A DNA stretch of 53,440 nucleotides from an uncultured Chloroflexales bacterium (GCA_937925925.1 CALANA010000068.1:1-53440); one strand, 5' to 3'; counted from the first letter of the stretch, positions 1-7,469 are shown. The notes: generated by a model from the letters alone, not told the origin. Made by a program: numbers and translations.

Positions 1-193
1 GGCCCCCGCCCATGTTCCTTTTCTGGTGCGGCGCGGCTTCGCCGCGCCGCACCAGAAAGGAGATTTCGGCGACGGGGCGTTGCATGCAACGCCCCGTCGC
101 CCCGCGACATCCCTTTCCAGGCGCAGTCTCATTGTCGTAGGAGCAAGCGTAAGACGGACGAACGGATGCGGAAGGTCGACGTCAAATTGGTAT
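1..193 (+). repeat. Right part of a palindromic miniature element (ATACC-end family)
   Basis: This is near-identical to 32671-32863, where the element is complete. It contains two perfect hairpins: 21-57 (16-bp stem, 5-nt loop CTTCG) and 68-101 (a 34-nt perfect palindrome). It ends in the terminal inverted repeat that finishes GTCAAATTGGTAT. The left end lies outside the window. No coding role is proposed; an ORF can be read through it but only because the repeat is open. Confidence 0.8.
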
Positions 194-258
194 CATACCT
201 TCATGGTATTATAGAGCGTGCTGAGACTTCGCGCCAATAAATGGAGTAACGGTAGGTT

Positions 259-1497
259 ATGCCAGCTTTATCCATACAACGTGCCCTGGAACATCTGGAT
301 GAGCCGGGGCTGATCACGTTTTTGCGGCAACTAGTGACAACACCCAGCGTCTATCAGCCGGATGTGCCGGGGGCCAATGAAGCGGCGGTGGCGCAACTGG
401 TGTATGATCTGCTGCACGATTGGGGCTGGCAACCACGATGGCAGCCGGTTGCGCCTGACCGTCCGAATGTGATTGCCGACCTGGACGGTACGGGTGGGGC
501 CGGGCGCTGCCTGCTCTTTGAGGGCCACAGCGATGTGGTGACGCCTGGTGATCGGGCGGCCTGGCAGTACGACCCCTTCGGGGCGCAGGTGGTGGACGGG
601 CGGCTCTATGGGCGGGGCGCGGCTGATATGAAGGGCGGCCTGGCGGCAATGTTGTTTGCAGCGCGGGCCATCCAACTCAGTGCGCTGCCTTTCTGTGGGC
701 GCATCCGCCTGGCGGTGCCGGTCGATGAAGAGGGGATGATGCTGGGCATCAAGGCGCTGATTGCGGCCGGTTATGCCGATGGCGTGGATGGGGCGATTGT
801 GTGCGAGCCGGAAGAGCGTGAGGTGTGTATCGCCCAGAAGGGTGCGTTACGGCTGCGGCTGTTGTCGCACGGGCGCATCGCGCATGGGGCGATGCCCAAC
901 GAAGGGGTGAATGCACTGACGGCGATGGTGCAACTGTTACAACGCCTGCTCGACCTGGAAACGCGCCTGCAACACCAATATGGATCGCACCCGTTGCTGG
1001 GCGATCTGCACATCACACCGACCATTTTGCGTGCCCCGCTCACTGGCGACACCAGTCAGATCAACTGTCTGCCGGGGGCGTGCGAGGCCTATCTAGATAT
1101 TCGTAGCGTACCGGACATCGCTCACGCCGAACTGCTGGCGGCGATCCAACAAGAGGCGACGCTGCTGACGATCACGCATCCTGCGTATCGCTTTGAGGTT
1201 GAGACGCTTGATGATCGTCCATCCACCGCGACCGCCGTTGATGATCCGGTGGTACAGGCGGTCATCGCGGCCCACACGCAGATCTACGGTGCTGTGCCAG
1301 TGATCGGCGGTGTTCCCGGTGCGACCGATGGAACAATTCTGTGGCGCGAGCGGGCGATACCGATTGTGGTGTATGGGCCAGGCAAAAAGCGGATTGCCCA
1401 TCAACCCGATGAGTATGTTGAACTGGATGAGGTGGTGCGGGCGGCGCAGGTGTATATCAGCGCGGCACTGCGGTTCCTGGGTGTTGGAACGGTATGA
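259..1497 (+). CDS. M20 family metallo-deacylase/peptidase (ArgE/DapE type)
   Basis: A 412-residue cytoplasmic hydrolase of the M20 family, which removes acyl groups from amino acids or cleaves small peptides using a two-metal centre. Metal-binding and catalytic motifs are visible: EGHSDVV (H90, D92), GRGAADMKGG (D123), VDEEG (Glu pair 157-158), CEPEE (E183) and a C-terminal HQPDEYV. The length fits ArgE/DapE/CPG2 proteins. The start follows a GGAG upstream of ATG. Its stop overlaps the start of the next gene by 4 bases (ATGA), so the two are probably co-transcribed and translationally coupled. The substrate cannot be read from sequence; acetylornithine or succinyl-diaminopimelate are only possibilities. 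Confidence 0.85.
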   Translation: MPALSIQRALEHLDEPGLITFLRQLVTTPSVYQPDVPGANEAAVAQLVYDLLHDWGWQPRWQPVAPDRPNVIADLDGTGGAGRCLLFEGHSDVVTPGDRAAWQYDPFGAQVVDGRLYGRGAADMKGGLAAMLFAARAIQLSALPFCGRIRLAVPVDEEGMMLGIKALIAAGYADGVDGAIVCEPEEREVCIAQKGALRLRLLSHGRIAHGAMPNEGVNALTAMVQLLQRLLDLETRLQHQYGSHPLLGDLHITPTILRAPLTGDTSQINCLPGACEAYLDIRSVPDIAHAELLAAIQQEATLLTITHPAYRFEVETLDDRPSTATAVDDPVVQAVIAAHTQIYGAVPVIGGVPGATDGTILWRERAIPIVVYGPGKKRIAHQPDEYVELDEVVRAAQVYISAALRFLGVGTV

Positions 1498-2465
1498 ACA
1501 TAGCGATTATCGGGGTGGGAGCGCTGGGCAGTCTGCTAGGGTTTTATCTGAGCGGGGTAGCCGGACATACGGTGTGGTTGCTCGGTCAGTGGCCAGAGCA
1601 GGTGGCAGCGTTGCAGCAGGCGGGCCTGGTATGTGTACGCGAGGATCACCAGCAACGTCGGGCAGTCCGGGCAACGACGCAATCAGCGCAAATCGGTGCC
1701 TGTGATGTGGTGCTGGTGGTGGTCAAGGGCGGTCAGACGGCGCAGGCAGCCGCCCGGGCGCGGGCACTGCTGCATGCGACCACGCTGGTGGTGACGCTGC
1801 AAAACGGCCTGGGCAACCGCGAGGTGCTGGCGCAGACGCTCCACCCACAGCCGGTTCTTCAGGGGGTGACGACGTTGGGGGCCACGCTAATCGGGCCGGG
1901 ACAGGTGCGCCACGCCGGTATGGGCACCACGTTTTTTGCCGCACCGCCGACCGCCGACGAGTCGGCGACGCTGGCGCTGCTGGTGGATCTGTTTCGAGCG
2001 GCCGGCTTACCCGCCGAAGTCTCGCCCGATGTCGAGACATTGATCTGGAACAAACTGGTGGTCAACGTGGGCATCAACGCGCTGACGGCGCTGCTGCGTG
2101 TGCCCAACGGCGCGTTGCTCGATCTGCCGCCCGCACGGGCCTTGATGGGTAATCTGGTGGCCGAGGCGGCCGCAGTGGCCGCCGCACGCGGTACGCCGAT
2201 TACGGGCGATCCACTGGCACGGGTGATGGCAGTAGCCGAAGCCACGGCCGCCAACCACTCCTCGATGCTCCAGGACGTGCTACGCGGCGCTCCGACCGAG
2301 ATCGCCACGATGAACGGCGCGATTGTGCGTGAGGGTCAGCGCCTGGGTATTGCCACACCCTACAACCAGGCGATCACGTTGCTGGTAGAGGCGCTAGACT
2401 ATGCCGCCAGCACCGCTCGTATTGCGGCCAGCGCCGCCTGCACATCGTCGCCACTGATGCCATAG
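1494..2465 (+). CDS. panE: 2-dehydropantoate 2-reductase family protein with chimeric C-terminus
   Basis: Ketopantoate reductase family: NADPH-dependent reduction of 2-dehydropantoate to pantoate in coenzyme A synthesis. The Rossmann glycine motif IGVGALG is at residues 6-12, and the catalytic lysine is in WNKLVVN (K187). The start overlaps the upstream deacylase stop (ATGA). From about residue 297 the frame runs antisense through the 3' end of an ltaE copy, so the last ~25 residues (reading AASTARIAASAACTSS) come from convergent DNA. The same 15-bp panE end is found at 7609, next to the intact ltaE. The ancestral panE end therefore overlapped or abutted ltaE and may not be disrupted. The family also contains paralogues with other 2-oxoacid substrates. 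Confidence 0.82.
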   Translation: MNIAIIGVGALGSLLGFYLSGVAGHTVWLLGQWPEQVAALQQAGLVCVREDHQQRRAVRATTQSAQIGACDVVLVVVKGGQTAQAAARARALLHATTLVVTLQNGLGNREVLAQTLHPQPVLQGVTTLGATLIGPGQVRHAGMGTTFFAAPPTADESATLALLVDLFRAAGLPAEVSPDVETLIWNKLVVNVGINALTALLRVPNGALLDLPPARALMGNLVAEAAAVAAARGTPITGDPLARVMAVAEATAANHSSMLQDVLRGAPTEIATMNGAIVREGQRLGIATPYNQAITLLVEALDYAASTARIAASAACTSSPLMP

Positions 2466-2590
2466 TGCATCACCGCTCGCACCAGCGGCCCGCCCATCGT
2501 GCCGAGCAAGACGCCCTGCTCGCGCAGCGCGGCCACAAACTGCGCTGGCGTATAGCGCGGACTGGTGAGCTTGAAGATGATGATATTGAC
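2399..2590 (-). pseudogene. Duplicated 3' end of threonine aldolase (ltaE) gene
   Basis: About 190 bases encode the last ~61 residues of the threonine aldolase at 7627-8661 (IIIFKLTS...YTPAQFVAALREQG...ISGDDVQAAL), with only a few substitutions. Similarity stops abruptly near 2590, just after the codons for NIIIFKL. It includes the same stop codon and the same 15 bases of panE beyond it. It has no start or 5' part, so it is a remnant. It marks the left edge of the accessory island. Confidence 0.9.
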
Positions 2591-2692
2591 GCAAAGCCGT
2601 AGCAGTTTGCGGTGAGATCGCACCCAGGTTAGGGCAGCGGCGTCAGTTACACAGCCTGGTTGGGGGGCACATGTGTGTTATCGGCGATACTT

Positions 2693-2833
2693 AGTGACCC
2701 ACCCCCTTCACTCACCGCACCCCGCCGACCGGCGAACCCGGCACTTGCTCTTTGGCCCACACTCATCTACGGTGTACCAACGCTGTTTACGATGTTCAAG
2801 GTTTAACGGTCTCTCATCCCACCCGCCAACGGG
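2693..2833 (-). repeat. Direct repeat, left copy (start of a duplicated cassette)
   Basis: About 141 bases nearly identical to 3780-3919 in the same orientation. On the minus strand both copies begin immediately at a GTTGG core of an attC-like site (2824-2830 and 3911-3916), as expected if this is the 5' part of a gene cassette present twice. It holds no convincing ORF. The left copy is cut off at 2693. Confidence 0.8.
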
Positions 2834-2857
2834 TTGCCGCTCAGCCGCGGGTTGGGC
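2824..2857 (-). other. attC-like core pair / hairpin downstream of mazF-like toxin
   Basis: CGCCAAC (2824-2830) and GTTGGGC (2851-2857) form an inverted pair around GGGTTGCCGCTCAGCCGCGG. On the minus strand it follows the toxin stop and is directly followed by the repeated cassette start. It is shorter than a normal attC (usually 57 bases or more), so it may be deleted or may simply be a terminator-like hairpin. Confidence 0.4.
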
Positions 2858-2872
2858 GGGCTTTTGCCTTGA

Positions 2873-3205
2873 TCAGGTGCCGATAATCTGGATGATCTTC
2901 ACTATGACTTCCTGCACTTTCTGAGAAGACAGAACACCTGCTCGATACAGGATGATATTGGAATCGGCAGTAAAGATGCGATTGGGACGAATGTTGCTCT
3001 CTTGATGCAAGCCACCGCTGGTAAAATCGCCGTCTGAAATAGCAATTGCATAACTATCGGTGATCGTCTTGCTGGTAATTTGACACAAAATTACGTCATC
3101 ACCAGTCAATGTGGCAACCACCAACGCAGGACGCCTTTTCGTCGCACTCAAATCGGCGAATGGAAATGGGACGACAACTACGTCACCTTTTACAAATTTG
3201 CCCAT
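2873..3205 (-). CDS. MazF/PemK-family type II toxin
   Basis: About 110 residues from MGKFVKGDVVVVPFPFADLS. The KGDVVVVPFPF start, the RRPALVV strand and the ILCQITSK segment are the classic order of MazF/PemK/CcdB-fold endoribonucleases, which cleave mRNA when the antitoxin is lost. The upstream in-frame ATG at 3232 lies within the antitoxin and was rejected. The chosen ATG overlaps the antitoxin gene by 16 bases, the normal antitoxin-toxin arrangement. The gene lies in a cassette bounded by attC-like sites at 3509-3586 and 2824-2857. Its RNA target is unknown. Confidence 0.85.
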   Translation of the reverse strand: MGKFVKGDVVVVPFPFADLSATKRRPALVVATLTGDDVILCQITSKTITDSYAIAISDGDFTSGGLHQESNIRPNRIFTADSNIILYRAGVLSSQKVQEVIVKIIQIIGT

Positions 3206-3414
3206 GCCAGGTCTTCTTCGGAGCGTTCCCAATCACGCTTGAGTACTGTCTCGGAAGCCAACATGGTCTGGAAAGTTTCCGATGCTGTTTTGACAAGCAT
3301 TTGCCCCATTTCTCGTTCGGACAAATACGACACAAAATCATAGACAACTGCAAGTTTGTCGGCAGATAACTTTTGCAAGCGTTCAATAATTTGAGGAATG
3401 GTTACTGTTTGCAT
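3190..3414 (-). CDS. Antitoxin-like protein (DUF2281-like), partner of MazF-like toxin
   Basis: A 74-residue protein beginning MQTVTIPQIIERLQKLSADK and containing YDFVSYLSERE, typical of the small DUF2281-type partners of type II toxins that start with a helical 'LP.DK..E...F..FL' pattern. The C-terminal part (DWERSEEDLAWANL) resembles the extended tail that wraps toxins. It overlaps the toxin start. The function follows from position and size; no DNA-binding fold is obvious to me, so autoregulation is not claimed. Confidence 0.7.
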   Translation of the reverse strand: MQTVTIPQIIERLQKLSADKLAVVYDFVSYLSEREMGQMLVKTASETFQTMLASETVLKRDWERSEEDLAWANL

Positions 3415-3508
3415 ATTCGCTTTCCTTCTCTGTCCTGGTTGTAACAGCCCAAGACGATCCCGCTCAACGACCAGGCTTCAAGCGCGGCGCAGCCCGTTCT
3501 GCAGGAAC

Positions 3509-3586
3509 GCCCAACGCCACGTTCAAACCACGTCCTGGTGGGTAAGTTCGCCCTGCTTGCACCGTCGCCTGGAATCAATGTTGGGC
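3509..3586 (-). other. attC-like recombination site
   Basis: GCCCAAC (3509-3515) and GTTGGGC (3580-3586) are exact reverse complements 78 bases apart and match the RYYYAAC / GTTRRRY consensus for integron cassette attC ends. The internal palindrome is weak. It separates the MazF-type cassette from a ~400-base cassette without a recognisable gene. Confidence 0.5.
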
Positions 3587-3779
3587 GGCAGCCTACCGGT
3601 GACCGCAAGCCCTACACCGCACTCGGACACCTGCCGCACCCCACCCTGCCCGACCGAGCCGCACCGATGCCCCGCGCACGGACACCCCGACATAGCAAAA
3701 GAGCGGTGGCCTGGCAGCGATATACTCTACTCTAGAGCATACTCAAAAAACACCCGTTGTCAACCCGACGCCCTTCTGC
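3587..3779 (-). other. Gene-less part of a cassette
   Basis: No protein is recognisable on either strand. Together with the repeat at 3780-3919 it forms a ~400-base cassette that seems to carry only a promoter. GC-rich runs with frequent CGGTGC motifs suggest possible RNA structure, but nothing specific was identified. Confidence 0.4.
3736..3763 (-). promoter_or_regulatory. Sigma70-type promoter inside a cassette
   Basis: On the minus strand TTGACA, a 16-base spacer and TATGCT are present. It points toward the MazF-type cassette. Integron cassettes that supply a promoter are known; here the role is inferred from position. Confidence 0.5.
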
Positions 3780-3919
3780 GTGACCCACCCCCTTCACTCA
3801 CCGCACCCCGCCGACCGGCGAACCCGGCACTTGCTCTTTGGCCCACACTCATCTACGGTACACCAACGCTGTTTGCGATGTTCAAGGTTCAACGGTCTCT
3901 CATCCCACCCGCCAACGCC
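3780..3919 (-). repeat. Direct repeat, right copy (start of a cassette)
   Basis: Matches 2693-2833 with only a few substitutions. It ends on the right exactly at the attC-like core of the next site (3917-3988). See the left copy for interpretation. Confidence 0.8.
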
Positions 3920-3988
3920 CAACGGCCAGTGTTCAGCCGCAGCGTGGAGCGATAGCGGAGCGCTGTCGGGTTATGCCAACCGTTAGCC
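3917..3988 (-). other. attC-like recombination site
   Basis: GCCCAAC (3917-3923) and GTTAGCC (3982-3988) bound 72 bases. Internal arms CCGCAGCG and CGCTGTCGG can pair, giving the usual imperfect-palindrome layout. One base of the right core departs from GTTRRRY. Confidence 0.55.
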
Positions 3989-4171
3989 CGCTTCTGTCTG
4001 TTCATGGCAAATTGAACCAGATATATATAGATTTCAGGCGAGCAAGGTGGAATTGCTTCAGTGCGTGTAGGGCAAGTGTCGCCACCAAAAATCTTGGCAT
4101 GGTATACTTCGCCAGGACTTCACATTAAGACTGATATTCGGCTTGAATGGCCCAAAGTTCGCGTTTGTCGA

Positions 4172-4500
4172 TCAAATACTTGTTACATCTGGCTTGAGGA
4201 TTGTGCATGGATCACAGCCAATCCCCATTTTTCTGGCTCCTTCCGGCACCACAATCGTGACTATTTCGCTCTGTCCGGTGCCGCGCTTCCAGTTTGCGGC
4301 TTTCCATGCCTCGTCTTGACCGACCCAGTTGCCTTCACCGGAAGATAGATAATTATATATCCAGCCACCATCTGCCGTACGAATAGGAGGAGGCCATCCT
4401 GTTTAAGGGAAGCAAGGAATAGGAGTTTGTTCAGAGGTATTGGGGGTTGAGGGAGGAGTTGCCTCAGTCGAGCAATTCTTCACATCTTCACTATTGATCA
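4172..4500 (-). pseudogene. Unidentified cassette protein interrupted by an in-frame TAA
   Basis: One minus-strand frame runs ...NCSTEATPPSTPNTSEQ..., meets a TAA near 4403-4405, then continues in the same frame with PPPIRTADGGWIYNYLSSGE, EAWKAANWKRGTGQSE and IGCDPCTILKPDVTSI to a stop at 4172-4174. The proline/threonine-rich linker followed by a Trp-rich domain looks like an exported protein. The upstream start is lost into a fragment of the palindromic element at 4510-4568. I do not recognise the family. The reading on both sides of the stop looks protein-like, so a nonsense mutation is the simplest view. Confidence 0.45.
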
Positions 4501-4509
4501 GTTCTATTG

Positions 4510-4568
4510 ATACCAATTTGACTTCGACCTTGCGCATCCGTTCGTCCGTCTTACGCTTGCTCATACGA
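4510..4568. repeat. Terminal fragment of the ATACC-end palindromic element
   Basis: Reverse complement of 135-193 and of 32805-32863 with few changes (begins ATACCAATTTGACTTCGACC). Only one end is present. It joins the broken minus-strand ORF to the truncated monooxygenase fragment. Confidence 0.8.
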
Positions 4569-4831
4569 CCAAAGCACGCCCTGAGGCAGCGGAACAAGTA
4601 CAGCAGGAACTCCGCGCTCTTGTCGAACCAACACGTACCGAAGAAGGCTGCATTAACTATGACTTGCATCGGTCAGTTGAGGAACCAGGCACATTCATGT
4701 TCTACGAAAATTGGGATAATCGAGCCGTATGGGAACGTCATATGCAATCATCGCACCTTGCCACGTATCAAAAAAACACTGAAGGGCTCGTTGCGGTGTT
4801 TGAGCTTTTTCTCGGCGAAATGATCAATTAA
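4569..4831 (+). pseudogene. Truncated antibiotic-biosynthesis-monooxygenase (YgiN-like) gene
   Basis: The plus frame reads TKARPEAAEQVQQELRALVE, then TRTEEGCINYDLHRSVEEPG, TFMFYENWDNRAVWERHMQS and SHLATYQKNTEG, ending LFLGEMIN and TAA. This is the core of the ABM/YgiN small monooxygenase fold (CINYDLH; F.FYE.W....L..H..S.H). The N-terminal strand and start are missing, replaced by the repeat fragment. It is the only gene in the island on the plus strand, so it may be older chromosomal DNA or a reversed cassette. Confidence 0.75.
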
Positions 4832-4868
4832 TACACCTGGGCAACTAGGACTACAACGAGAGCTGGTA

Positions 4869-4900
4869 TTCTCCTGCGCAGCATCAGCTGCGCAGGAGAA
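4869..4900. terminator. Perfect hairpin after the monooxygenase remnant
   Basis: Arms TTCTCCTGCGCAGC and GCTGCGCAGGAGAA (14 bp) with a 4-base loop ATCA. It lies 38 bases past the stop at 4831. There is no T-run, so it may be a repeat hairpin rather than an intrinsic terminator. Confidence 0.45.
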
Positions 4901-5074
4901 GCCGATGACCACCGAGACTGTGCCAACTCTGACCTTGACGTCCCCGCCGATGGTGAAGTGATTGTGGATGCGGTTGTGACGCTATTCAGCGGCGTTTGAT
5001 GACACAGTGGTGGTTGATGGCGATTAGCGGATGATCCGGCTACTTTCAGGTGGAATGGGGTTGGCGTGAAGGCG

Positions 5075-5203
5075 GCCGAACGGATTGCACTTCAGGTGCG
5101 CCGCACCGATAGATCGGTATGAGTATCGAGCCGAATCCAGCTTTCAAAAAACCGACCATCTCGCTCGACGCGAAGCGGCGTCAACTGCAAGCGCGGGTTG
5201 GGC
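5075..5203 (-). other. attC-like recombination site
   Basis: GCCGAAC (5075-5081, one mismatch to RYYYAAC) and GTTGGGC (5197-5203) bound 129 bases. Inner arms near TTGCACTTCAGGTGCGCCGC and GCGGCGTCAACTGCAAGC can pair imperfectly. It lies just 3' of the RelE-like toxin gene on the minus strand, where a cassette attC should be. Confidence 0.55.
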
Positions 5204-5223
5204 GGCGTGTTGACGGTGTGCTT

Positions 5224-5487
5224 TCACTTCAAAAGACGGTCATACTCATCGTGAGTGCCAATCCAAAACCAAGTTACTGTATCTGCTTTGAGCAATCCCA
5301 GTACTCCATATCCCAAACCGATTCGAACTGAATAAAGTGGCTGGTTTTCTTTCACCCGCTTGAAAAAGAGACTTGGATGCGTCGGATTCTCGCGCCACAA
5401 CTTGTAGGCTTGCCGCGCACGTTGGCGGATTTCTGGGGGCAAAGCCCAATAGTACTTCCAGAATGACCTGGTCGTTTGCGATTTCAT
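5224..5487 (-). CDS. RelE/ParE-superfamily toxin
   Basis: An 87-residue protein with the compact RelE/ParE pattern: an N-terminal helix pair (FWKYYWALPPEIRQRARQAY), then LFFKRVKENQPLYSVRIGLG, YGVLGLLKADTVTWFWIGTH and DEYDRLL. The 'YSVRI...YRVL' and terminal 'W.GTH..Y' strands are characteristic of these ribosome-dependent mRNA interferases or gyrase poisons. The ATG overlaps the antitoxin stop (ATGA at 5484-5487). The family is clear; the target is not. Confidence 0.82.
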   Translation of the reverse strand: MKSQTTRSFWKYYWALPPEIRQRARQAYKLWRENPTHPSLFFKRVKENQPLYSVRIGLGYGVLGLLKADTVTWFWIGTHDEYDRLLK

Positions 5488-5789
5488 GTGTGTTCGATGA
5501 AGTCGCCGTGTTCATCGAACATCGGCAACGTCTCGCCTTCGCCGATTTCAGTTTCAACTGCGGCTATCAGTGCAGTAAGATTGTCATCATCCGTTGCAGC
5601 GAATTGCGCATCCCACAATGCTTCGTCCGCCGCAACTTCTTCAAATGTCTCTTCGGTGGGCAGGGGATGTGTCTTGAGGAAGAGGGCAAACTGGTAGAGT
5701 TGCACGGTTCGCGCGAGAGGCATCGCTGTGGCAATATCGCTAATGGCTTTCACCAAATCGGCTTGGGCTTGTTGAACCTTCGTCGTCAT
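5484..5789 (-). CDS. Antitoxin of the RelE-like toxin
   Basis: A ~101-residue acidic protein starting MTTKVQQAQADLVKAISDIA; this ATG is preceded by GGAGTGAGAAAA, a good ribosome site, so it was preferred over the ATG at 5819. The C-terminal half is very acidic (EETFEEVAADEALWDAQFA, TEIGEGETLPMFDEHGD), typical of antitoxins that neutralise basic toxins. It precedes and overlaps the toxin gene. No strong homology is recognised; the role is inferred from the pair. Confidence 0.72.
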   Translation of the reverse strand: MTTKVQQAQADLVKAISDIATAMPLARTVQLYQFALFLKTHPLPTEETFEEVAADEALWDAQFAATDDDNLTALIAAVETEIGEGETLPMFDEHGDFIEHT

Positions 5790-5847
5790 TTTTCTCACTC
5801 CATGTAATAATTCTACCATGTGCTTTCTGCGCGGTTGTGATCACGCC

Positions 5848-5973
5848 GCCCAACGGTTGGTTTTAGTGGCAGCGGCGGTGCGGGCAAGACTCCTTCGCTT
5901 AAACACAACTCTGCTGGCTCGCGGCGCATACCCGGAGCGGCGAAGCCGCTGTCCGCTGCAAACGGTGTTGGCA
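5848..5973 (-). other. attC-like recombination site
   Basis: GCCCAAC (5848-5854) and GTTGGCA (5967-5973) bound 126 bases. The arms GTGGCAGCGGC and GCCGCTGTCCGCTGC pair with a short bulge, as in long VCR-type attC sites. It separates the RelE-type and PIN-type cassettes. Confidence 0.65.
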
Positions 5974-5984
5974 CGCTTTTGACT

Positions 5985-6470
5985 TTAAGACTCGCCTGCC
6001 AATTTGAGGATACGCTCCTTGATTTCAGAAGAAATCCACATGCCCGAATCGCTCAATTTCGAAACATACGGCTCGACTTTCTCGATAATGCCGTGAGATT
6101 TTGCTTCCAATAAAACCTTCAAAGTTCCCCAAACTTGCAAGCCTGCTACTTGTGCAGTTCTACGGGCAAGCATGTCGTCAAGCAAAACAACCCTATCTGG
6201 ATTTTCCAGCGCCAAAGCCATCGCCGCAATTTCGCCTACGCCCAAATCTAAAGCAAGCTATTCTGACGGGGTAGATTTTGGATTAACGACCTCCAGCCAT
6301 AAGTAATCATCAGGGTTGGGAACGTCGTAACCCTTACTTCTGCCTGCTTGCAATTCGTTTTTGACCGCTTCGGGTATCCAAACTTCATAGAATAATCGGG
6401 GAAGCCACTCTATTCCGCCAATACGGTATAGATAAAGAAGCGGGGAAGTATTGCTAACGGCTTTAAGCAT
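5985..6470 (-). pseudogene. DUF3368 PIN-like toxin gene with in-frame amber codon
   Basis: The first part, MLKAVSNTSPLLYLYRIGGI, has the SNTSPL motif that opens DUF3368 PIN-like nucleases. It ends ...NPKSTPSE then TAG at 6258-6260. The same frame continues LALDLGVGEIAAMALALENP, VLLDDMLARRTAQVAGLQVW, GTLKVLLEAK to a TGA-type end near 5985, the rest of the family including the acidic LDLG.GE and LLDD motifs. Joined length (~161 residues) is normal for DUF3368. A single nonsense change therefore splits an otherwise intact toxin gene. The ATG overlaps the antitoxin stop (ATGCTTAA). Confidence 0.85.
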
Positions 6471-6714
6471 GAGCGCTTTCTAAATCGTCAAGTTCTGCAG
6501 CAAAGGGAAAAACCTTATAGCGATTCAAGCTGAGCAAAAACTCAACTCTGGACATTCCCGCCAGTTCAGCGGCTCGCCCAGAAGAAAGCCTGCCCATTTC
6601 ATACAACTTGACAGCCGCCAACATGCGGATTTCGCGCCCAAAAGACTCGGCGTCCGTCTTTTCGGCAAGAAGCACCTTGTCAGGGATTTCAATCGTAATT
6701 TGCTGGAGAGTCAT
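6463..6714 (-). CDS. UPF0175-family antitoxin
   Basis: An 83-residue protein starting MTLQQITIEIPDKVLLAEKT after AAGGAG; the upstream ATG at 6729 has no such site. It contains FGREIRMLAAVKLYEMGRLS, SGRAAELAGMSRVEFL and RYKVFPF, the UPF0175 signature with its short helix-turn-helix, which normally sits before DUF3368 PIN genes as an antitoxin. Its partner here is broken by a stop codon, so the antitoxin may be an orphan or protective remnant. Confidence 0.87.
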   Translation of the reverse strand: MTLQQITIEIPDKVLLAEKTDAESFGREIRMLAAVKLYEMGRLSSGRAAELAGMSRVEFLLSLNRYKVFPFAAELDDLESAHA

Positions 6715-6792
6715 ATTTGCTCCTTCCATCCACCGCTAATTTTACTTCGCTTCAACTGATTTTTTCATACAGATTTCATTTTGCAAGGGGCG

Positions 6793-6921
6793 TGCCAACG
6801 GTAGCGCTTCACCTGCGGCGGGCGGGCTGAGAAAATGCCTGAGAGCAGAACAAGCCTGAAGCCAGAAAAATGCTTCTAAACCGCGCAGACTCCCCGCCGT
6901 CAGGTGCAAGCAGTGTTGGGC
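6793..6921 (-). other. attC-like recombination site with strong stem
   Basis: TGCCAAC (6793-6799) and GTTGGGC (6915-6921) bound 129 bases. Arms CACCTGCGGCGGG and CCCGCCGTCAGGTG pair almost fully with one bulged base, the clearest hairpin of the array. It lies upstream (right) of the UPF0175 cassette. Confidence 0.7.
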
Positions 6922-7358
6922 GCAGGGCTGGCTGACGCAAACCAAGCCAATCCTAGAGTCTGATTCTTGCAGGCGCGACCCGAAAGCCATACGCCAACCC
7001 AGCCAACATTATGACACATGGGCAGGCAAGGCGCAACAGCCAAAATGGTAAAGACCAAGCCAGGACTGCCAACAACTGAGAAGTGAATTAGCAAAATAGG
7101 CTTGCAGGCAAGCGACCCAGCCGAGCAAAAAGCCCGCCTGAGCCTGCTGGGACATCAAACAGCCGAAAGAAAAAAAAGCCGAGCGGACAGTTGGCAGGCG
7201 GAAGGAGAAAGCCGCAGGAGGAAACCGCCAATCTCCTAACGAACCAGAACAAGAGCGGGCAAGCAAGAGCGCGGATTGAAAGGCGGGCGGGCAAGATAAC
7301 GCCAATAACCTGCAAAACAATAGTGTTTGTATCATTGCTTCCTCGGTTACCTAAGACA
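6922..7358. other. First cassette of the array, no recognisable gene
   Basis: About 440 bases between the candidate attI core and the 6793-6921 site. Minus-strand open frames exist (for example 7009-7335) but their Leu/Ser/Cys/Phe-rich translations look like translated non-coding DNA. I see no domain, ribosome site or codon pattern that supports a protein. Confidence 0.4.
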
Positions 7359-7365
7359 ACCTAAC
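7359..7365 (-). other. Candidate attI core
   Basis: On the minus strand GTTAGGT matches GTTRRRY. It is the last such core before the integrase-like start at 7571, and its orientation matches the cassette cores. About 200 bases of leader separate it from the integrase start, which is normal for integrons. Confidence 0.4.
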
Positions 7366-7440
7366 TAGTAATTAGACGGCTTCCGCTTTACACTCCTTGT
7401 GACCCTTCTAGACGGTTTCCGTCTAAACAACTAAAACGTT

Positions 7441-7469
7441 GCATTATACGGAACCAGGCCGTATAATGC
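7441..7469. promoter_or_regulatory. Perfect inverted repeat containing TATAAT on both strands
   Basis: GCATTATACGG and CCGTATAATGC, 11 bp each, around AACCAGG. Each strand carries a TATAAT in the same relative place, so it could be a regulator operator or a divergent promoter between the cassettes (minus) and the integrase remnant (plus). A second short palindrome AGACGGTTTCCGTCT lies just left of it. Confidence 0.5.

Noticed and set aside
3398-3955. 185-codon plus-strand ORF across cassettes
   Set aside because: It spans an attC-like site, a promoter and a direct repeat; no protein-like features.
7009-7335. 108-codon minus-strand ORF in the first cassette
   Set aside because: Leu/Ser/Cys/Phe-rich with no domain and no ribosome site; the composition looks like translated non-coding DNA.
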